Of a stretch of 64,000 bases of DNA, positions 58,120-64,000 are shown in pieces. The stretch lies in assembly GCA_911728455.2 (NCBI GenBank), contig OU452224.1, positions 2,666,001 through 2,730,000 on the forward strand, read 5' to 3'. The DNA comes from Marthasterias glacialis. Taxonomy: Eukaryota; Echinodermata; Asteroidea; Forcipulatida; Asteriidae. The notes beneath the pieces were generated by a model, which worked only from the letters and a program-made list of their open reading frames with translations, had not been told where the DNA came from and ran no database searches. A program made the position numbers and the translations under genes. How positions within the stretch are numbered: position 1 is the first letter of the stretch; every line of letters starts with the position of its first letter.

Positions 58120-61100
58120 AGAAAAGGGTAAATTACCTGTGCACAATGTGTATCCTTGCTTGTTGTTTATTATTTTGTTTAACATGTCTGCATGATTAAC
58201 ACAAACCAATCCAATCATTAATCCCATATGGTAATCTTTTGATCCTAAAGATGAGTCGAGAGCTCTCAATATTTTTCAGACATCACAGAACTGATAATGT
58301 ACTCATGATGAACCAAACATAATGAATGGAAAATGTGCAAGTAATGATGTTATCCCTACCGGTGCCGGCAGAGATTTCCATCACGTAGGCTTGGGGGTAT
58401 GGGACCAAGGCCTGTGGACTATGCAAATAATATGAAGAGCCAATTATTACGAATTATACACCAGGGACCTAATTGCATTTCATTAAAGGTGTATTATTAC
58501 AGATCGACACTGTGTTGTTTACATTAATCTGGTTCTGAATAATATTAATGCTAAAGTTTCCTCTTCCATAATAGGGCTGGGGTAGGATCGGTGCAAACAA
58601 GGGTCGTGGTATCCAGGACGCACAGGGGGCGGATCCGGGATTTTTAGAAACGGGGCGCAAACTTTGAGGGCTGATTTCCAAGTTAAAAATTTTCAGTAAT
58701 CCTGCTGTTGTTTTAAGATAGATTGATCTGGCGTGGCGGTCCGGTGCCCGCTTTGTGGCGGAAAAGTGTCTTAAACATTTAGATGGTTCTGGTGCAATCT
58801 AGGACATTTAAGAAAAGTTTCAGAAGTTATTTTTACCCATTATAAAATTAGAAATTTGTTTATTGGCCGTATATTCTTTTTTTCAAGTCAACGGAAATAA
58901 GGGGTGCGCGCGCCCGCTGCGAAGATAGAAGAATGTTGATTGCCTCGACTGAATGATCGGCAAGTCCAACAGCCTGGGGCTAGTCTATGTTTAAAAGGTC
59001 ACTTGACACTTCCCGTACACAACTCTCATCTTGACCTCAGCTTGACCCCACTCCTTCTCCCCCATCACGAAGTACAAATCCATTTAAGCACAATGAGTAT
59101 TTATGAACGCATTTTTTTTCTCCCTGCTTCAGACTATTACAAATGTGAAACGTGTGTGCGGTGAAAAACAAAATCGCGGTTTGCGCGGTATCGTTTTAGC
59201 TTTACCACGGTGGGTTGTGTGTGGAGATCAATTTCACACACCAGTTTGTTGAATCATTAACTGGCTGGTCTTTTGTTGCCATGGATACGAAACCCTTTGA
59301 ATAAATTTTGCTAACATGACTTCATAGGAAACCGCTAAAACAGTAAAAAAAACAAAAAAAAAAAAACACCTGAACTAATTTACTGAAATGTAAAAATATG
59401 ATGTATATTCGATTTCTCTGAGAATCTGGGGATATTTTTTTATTCGTATAAGTGTCCATAAAATGTCAAGGTATGCCTTCAGGGAACGTAATTACGATGT
59501 ACTGCGAAACATTTTTGTTGAGAAGAAGGGTCAAGGGTTTGAAATGGAATTGCAATATCCCTGATTTGCACCAAGTTAGATTACTTTATTAGATTGCCCC
59601 ATATCTGCAGACGAAAGGCACATCAAAAAAATCCAACTGGAAAAAAATAAGGGCCGAGGCTTCTCATTAATGTTTCAGTGAGTACAGATGAAAATCGGGA
59701 ATATTGCATATTGAAGTAATGGTTTACTATTGTGCGTTCTTGACTACATTTCACTCATCACCTCTAAGTGAACAGAGGGGGAAAAAACACAGGGGAGTTG
59801 CTAAGTGCAGTTGAAATTGCTTGCTCGAACTACTCGTTGGAAACGCATCGCTCTCCCCTCGTTCATCAGAAGACGTGCACATCGTACGCAGAAGGTAATT
59901 TATCATCATTGTGCGTAGAACCATAGAGAAAGAACATAGAAAGACCGAACCGTGGACGGGTATCAGATGAGTTGATAAAAATGACACTATATGAAAAGTC
60001 CATTGTTTAACATGGCCGTAAATTGAATTATATATAAACAAGAGTAAGTTTGTACTGGGGCATGGTTTTTTCATTAACGAATCATAGAATTGGCCGGGTT
60101 ACTATACCCAATGTCAAACAACGTTTCTCATTTCTTTGTATTCTTCAGGTTTTTATATTTGTTGTATTTGTAGTTCAACGGTGAATGTTTTCCTTATATT
60201 TGAACTTATTATTTCTCAAACCATGTTTCAGATGGTGCTTCAGTAGTTTGCAATACTTGTGATGGGACATTATGAAAAGTAACATATGGCCATAGAGCTC
60301 TATGGTTTAACCGATGAGTGATAGTGCTCTGATGTAAATAACTAGCTAATTGTTGATGATCTCACAGCTCGTGATACACGATTCATATCTGTCTTTTCCA
60401 TCCTATACAATACACGTTGTCATCAATGTGTGGTTACACCTGCTCCGATGCGATCCAGGGTACCAGTGAAGTGATAAGGCAAGTCCAAAGTGACAGTACA
60501 AGAAAGCGGGGGCTGCTTGTGCACGCGTTGCCGAATCGCTTAGTGAGCTCTGCATCAGCGGGTACGAGCAGATTATGACTTGTGGGAGCCGACGAAGACG
60601 TTCCCACTGTCTCCCCTAGCCAATACCTCAAAAGCCCTGTGCCCCTGGAACCACATTTTTATCTCTTAGTGGCCGGGAGGCTGCGGCAGTTGTCCACTCT
60701 AACGTCTTTGGTTTTCACTCGTGGCTTTTTCAGGGAACATACTGGTGCATATAATTACCTACTCGAAGCTCCAGTGTGCGGCATCGTATCTTTACTCATC
60801 AGTCGGCAGTGCTTAGCACAGGATACACTTACGGTGAGTTGTCGTTCTGAAATATTTACCTCTCATTTATATTTCTTCTATGCTATAGAGATGGTTTGCA
60901 GGTGCGATTTTGTTGTCAATATCTTGATACCTTGAATTGTGTTTATTCGGCAACCGAATCGATTGAGCGGTGTAAATAATAATATTGAGCAGATTCACCT
61001 GCAATGATTTTGGATTGAGGAGTTATCACTAGGCGTAATCACTTAAACACAGGTTGAGATTGAACGAAGAACCGTGTAAAAAACAAATTAATAAATCAAT

Positions 61101-64000
61101 GGCATACTAATAATTCAAATATGCTATGTTCATACATGATTCTTTCAACGGTATTGTTTAATATTTATCGTTATTTTACGCGTTGCTTTCATTTTTAAAG
61201 CAGATGTTCAAATACGGGATAAATAATAAATCAATTTCGTGTCCCCCAAAGTTCCAGTTGATTTCAAAACTACTATAAACATGATTCTTATTATTATTTG
61301 TATACATTTCAAATAGATATTATATGCATAATTGAGACTTATTGTCTTTCCTTTGAAAAATATCAGTAGTTCATTATTCCTGAACTTCAACACTGTTGTT
61401 AATAGCATGCGCTCAAATACCGCAAATCCGTGTCAAATACTGTATTTTCTTAACATCAAATCGACGTGTTTTTCTAATCACTATTTGTTAAAAATCCAGC
61501 TGCACTTTTGACAGTCTGCTATAAGCGATATGATGACGGTATATTTTCTATAAAAGAAAATAGCTTATAGCGGATATACTTACTGCTATGACCGCAGGTG
61601 CTAGCTTCTGAGGAACTATTCCTATAACGACCGCGCTAACTGTTCTATACTGCTGAAGATCACTCAGGCTAATCCACGAAATGTTTTCTGCTCAGCTGAT
61701 GACAAAAGCTGTTATTCTAACCGTAGCAAGAATTTGTCTTTCTTATCCTTTGAAATGTTATTTACATAAGTCAACTGTTGGCAAAATAAGAAAAGATCGA
61801 AATAACAGATCAGTTGGAAACAGTCGTCTTGGTCGCAAGTTTCAGCTGAGACGTCGCGACGCCTTGTACTGTGAATAATTCTGCTCAAATAATATGTTAA
61901 TACTAATGTTGTCTTTAAAATAAGTTTATTCTCGCATGCTGTTCCTTGTTCATACCCTTGTACTTATTCTTTAAAAAATCATGATACCTCAAATCGGTTC
62001 ATTATTAATTCACCATTTCAGAAGTTCCACATTATACAAAAGTATAATAATACTCTATGGTGATTAAGGGTAGTTGTTATCAAATCTCAAAGGAATAGAA
62101 ACCTTTTATGACTCGAATAGAAGGTTTTAATCTGTCTTTGGAGAATCGACCACCATTAAAAAAATGATAAATACGAATCTTCATATATTCTCCTAATGGT
62201 TTATAGGAGAACTTAATAAATAGTTTCCCATTTGCACCTCAGCGGATGTGCGATGCCCACGGGAAACTCTATCTCTTCATTTCAGCATTTCATTTAGATA
62301 AACTGATTATTGCCTCCTTCATATTATATTTGACATGCTACTTATAATGTGAGATATTTCATTTAAATAGAGATTCCCAATTTGTAGAGGGACGCGTGTT
62401 TTATCATATACAGTGTGCCCTCGCCTTGGGCAACCAACCACTCACTAGACGAGAAGTCTCTGCCGTCCTTCCCAACCGGGGGACGTTGTTTGACCAGCTG
62501 GACTATGAGCTCCATGTTTAATAATCTGCTGGTTTAGTCAAGTGTATTTTGTGACAAGACAATGGGTGTGACAGTTGTAATGATGGACCATGATCGATCA
62601 CCATGGCTTTGTTTTACCCATCATGCCCTTCAATATTATGAATGATGTCAAATCATGCATTTTAAAAACTGCAAACATAATACAAAAAAATTGTGATATA
62701 GGACATACATCGTAATATTATTGGACTGAAATTGTAACACAATCAATAAAACACTTTTTGTTTTAAGAACTCTAAGAAATATCAGATTGCAAAATTGCAC
62801 CGATTAAATCTAATATTGTCAAATGTACACTACATAACTATTATTAGGTTCCCTAACTGCGCATTAAAACATTGTACCTATGAGATCAGAGGGGCCAGAC
62901 TACTTCTCTCTTGCCTCGTTTCAGTTACATGGATGTCACTGTTCGTCTGTTTTGAACAGAATGCATACCCGAGGAATATTTTCCACCTAAAGATGTGGCA
63001 TCATTATACAGCATTATTTTCCCAAGAAATTAACAGGCCTGATACTTCGCAGAGGGTGCCTCCGTTGCCACTGGTCATTTTCTTTGTGCCCTTGAAATGT
63101 TCCAATAGAAATTCACAATTTCCCCATAGAGGTGCCCTTTATCAAGACGAAAATGCCTTGGTGTCCTTGTCTTTTAAAGAACTAAGCATAATACAGTCCT
63201 GAATTAATCGTATTGAGCATCAGGAGATTTATATCGCATCAGTTAGATATTATTTCAATGTTGATAGAATCCGCACCTTTGTGTCTGGATTGTGATATGG
63301 ATTTTCGGCTGATATTCCATGGTGGTGATAATAACGACAAGTCTGAACTATTCCTCATTTTGTATTATCTCTGTACTCAATGGTCTTGCTATGATGTAGT
63401 CTGATTCCGAAACATCTTTAACATTTCCCAGAGGAATTGCTGTTATTTCTGACGTTGATTGCAGCTTCTCGTGGTATCATGATACCCTTTGTTTACAGTT
63501 ACACTTCAATGCCCGTTATGAACAGAAATTCATTAAATCTTGTAAAGTTGCATCGCGTGTTGTTGACACGACTGTGTAATCAAGCGATTGTGCACTCACA
63601 CAAAGAAGACCTGTTCTACAGTAGCATTATTAAAAACTGTGTTATTTTGATGTAACATAATTCGTTCAAAGGTAATGCGTGATATCTCCGGAACCTTAGA
63701 ATGTGTCTAAATTATTGCAAGCATCATACACATCCTACGTAAAAAAACAAAGTCTCAGTGCATTTTAATACCTCCAACATATTTGTTTTTTCCAGAAACA
63801 ATGACCCCATCATAACATTTCGCTTAAAATGTCTGTTTAGGCCACAGAGTCAACGTCTCTTATTGACAGAAAAACAACTTAAGTGATGTTTTCTGCTCTG
63901 TTGTTGATGTTTAAACAATACGTTCCATCAAAATGTTTCCCTCGTGGAATTGTTTGACCATGGTGTGATATTAACTGAAGAAGTATTAGCTGTGAATTGA
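58120..64000. other. Non-coding right end of the window
   Basis: No protein gene is supported. A GC-richer segment at about 60430-60840 ends at a good donor-like ACG|GTGAGT and might be an untranslated first exon of a gene to the right. A nested inverted repeat is centred near 61545 (GCTATAAGC/GCTTATAGC around TATTTTCT/AGAAAATA). Everything else is AT-rich without recognised elements. Confidence 0.5.

Overview
The window looks like nuclear DNA from an invertebrate deuterostome, most probably an echinoderm. It is AT-rich. Its genes are split by GT-AG introns of about 0.2 to 5 kb, long non-coding stretches separate them, and short repeats (MITEs and tRNA-derived SINEs with an ATT tail) are scattered throughout. 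The lineage call rests on the style of the SINEs and MITEs and on the gene content, so it is an inference. No bacterial, phage, CRISPR or RNA-operon features were seen.

Three protein genes can be built exon by exon. (1) A complete eight-exon BDH2/DHRS6-type short-chain dehydrogenase lies on the + strand at 6393-15026. Its spliced frame is 246 codons including the stop, giving 245 residues. (2) A complete three-exon Popeye-domain (POPDC/BVES family) gene, here called POPDC-A, lies on the - strand at 19652-23279 and encodes 395 residues. (3) A second Popeye-domain gene, POPDC-B, lies on the same strand at about 38931-47767, with its non-coding 5' exon boundary at 47841. Both Popeye genes share the same exon structure (phase 2, then phase 0 introns), so they are a tandem paralogue pair. 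The end of POPDC-B is uncertain because a good splice donor lies just before its apparent stop.

Layout: 1-2270 looks like the 3' end of a transcript entering from the left, with two AATAAA signals followed by a GTT-rich tract. 2271-5337 is non-coding with short repeats. 5338-6146 is a striking foldback element. 6393-15026 is BDH2, whose introns hold SINEs, MITEs and a decayed 166-bp tandem repeat. 15027-19651 is non-coding with a MITE. 19652-23279 is POPDC-A. 23280-38930 is a 15.6-kb non-coding stretch with a SINE, MITEs and an exact 113-bp tandem duplication. 38931-47841 is POPDC-B. 47842-64000 has no gene I can support, apart from a probable retrotransposon 3' tail and two GC-richer patches that could hold untranslated exons or regulatory DNA.

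The genes are not a pathway. BDH2 is a soluble NAD-dependent dehydrogenase. The Popeye proteins are three-pass membrane proteins with a cytoplasmic cAMP-binding domain. The observations most worth following are the foldback element with its palindromic satellite core, the Pro-to-Leu change in the otherwise near-invariant DSPE motif of POPDC-A, and an AAGGMG motif shared by the otherwise dissimilar C-terminal tails of the two Popeye proteins.
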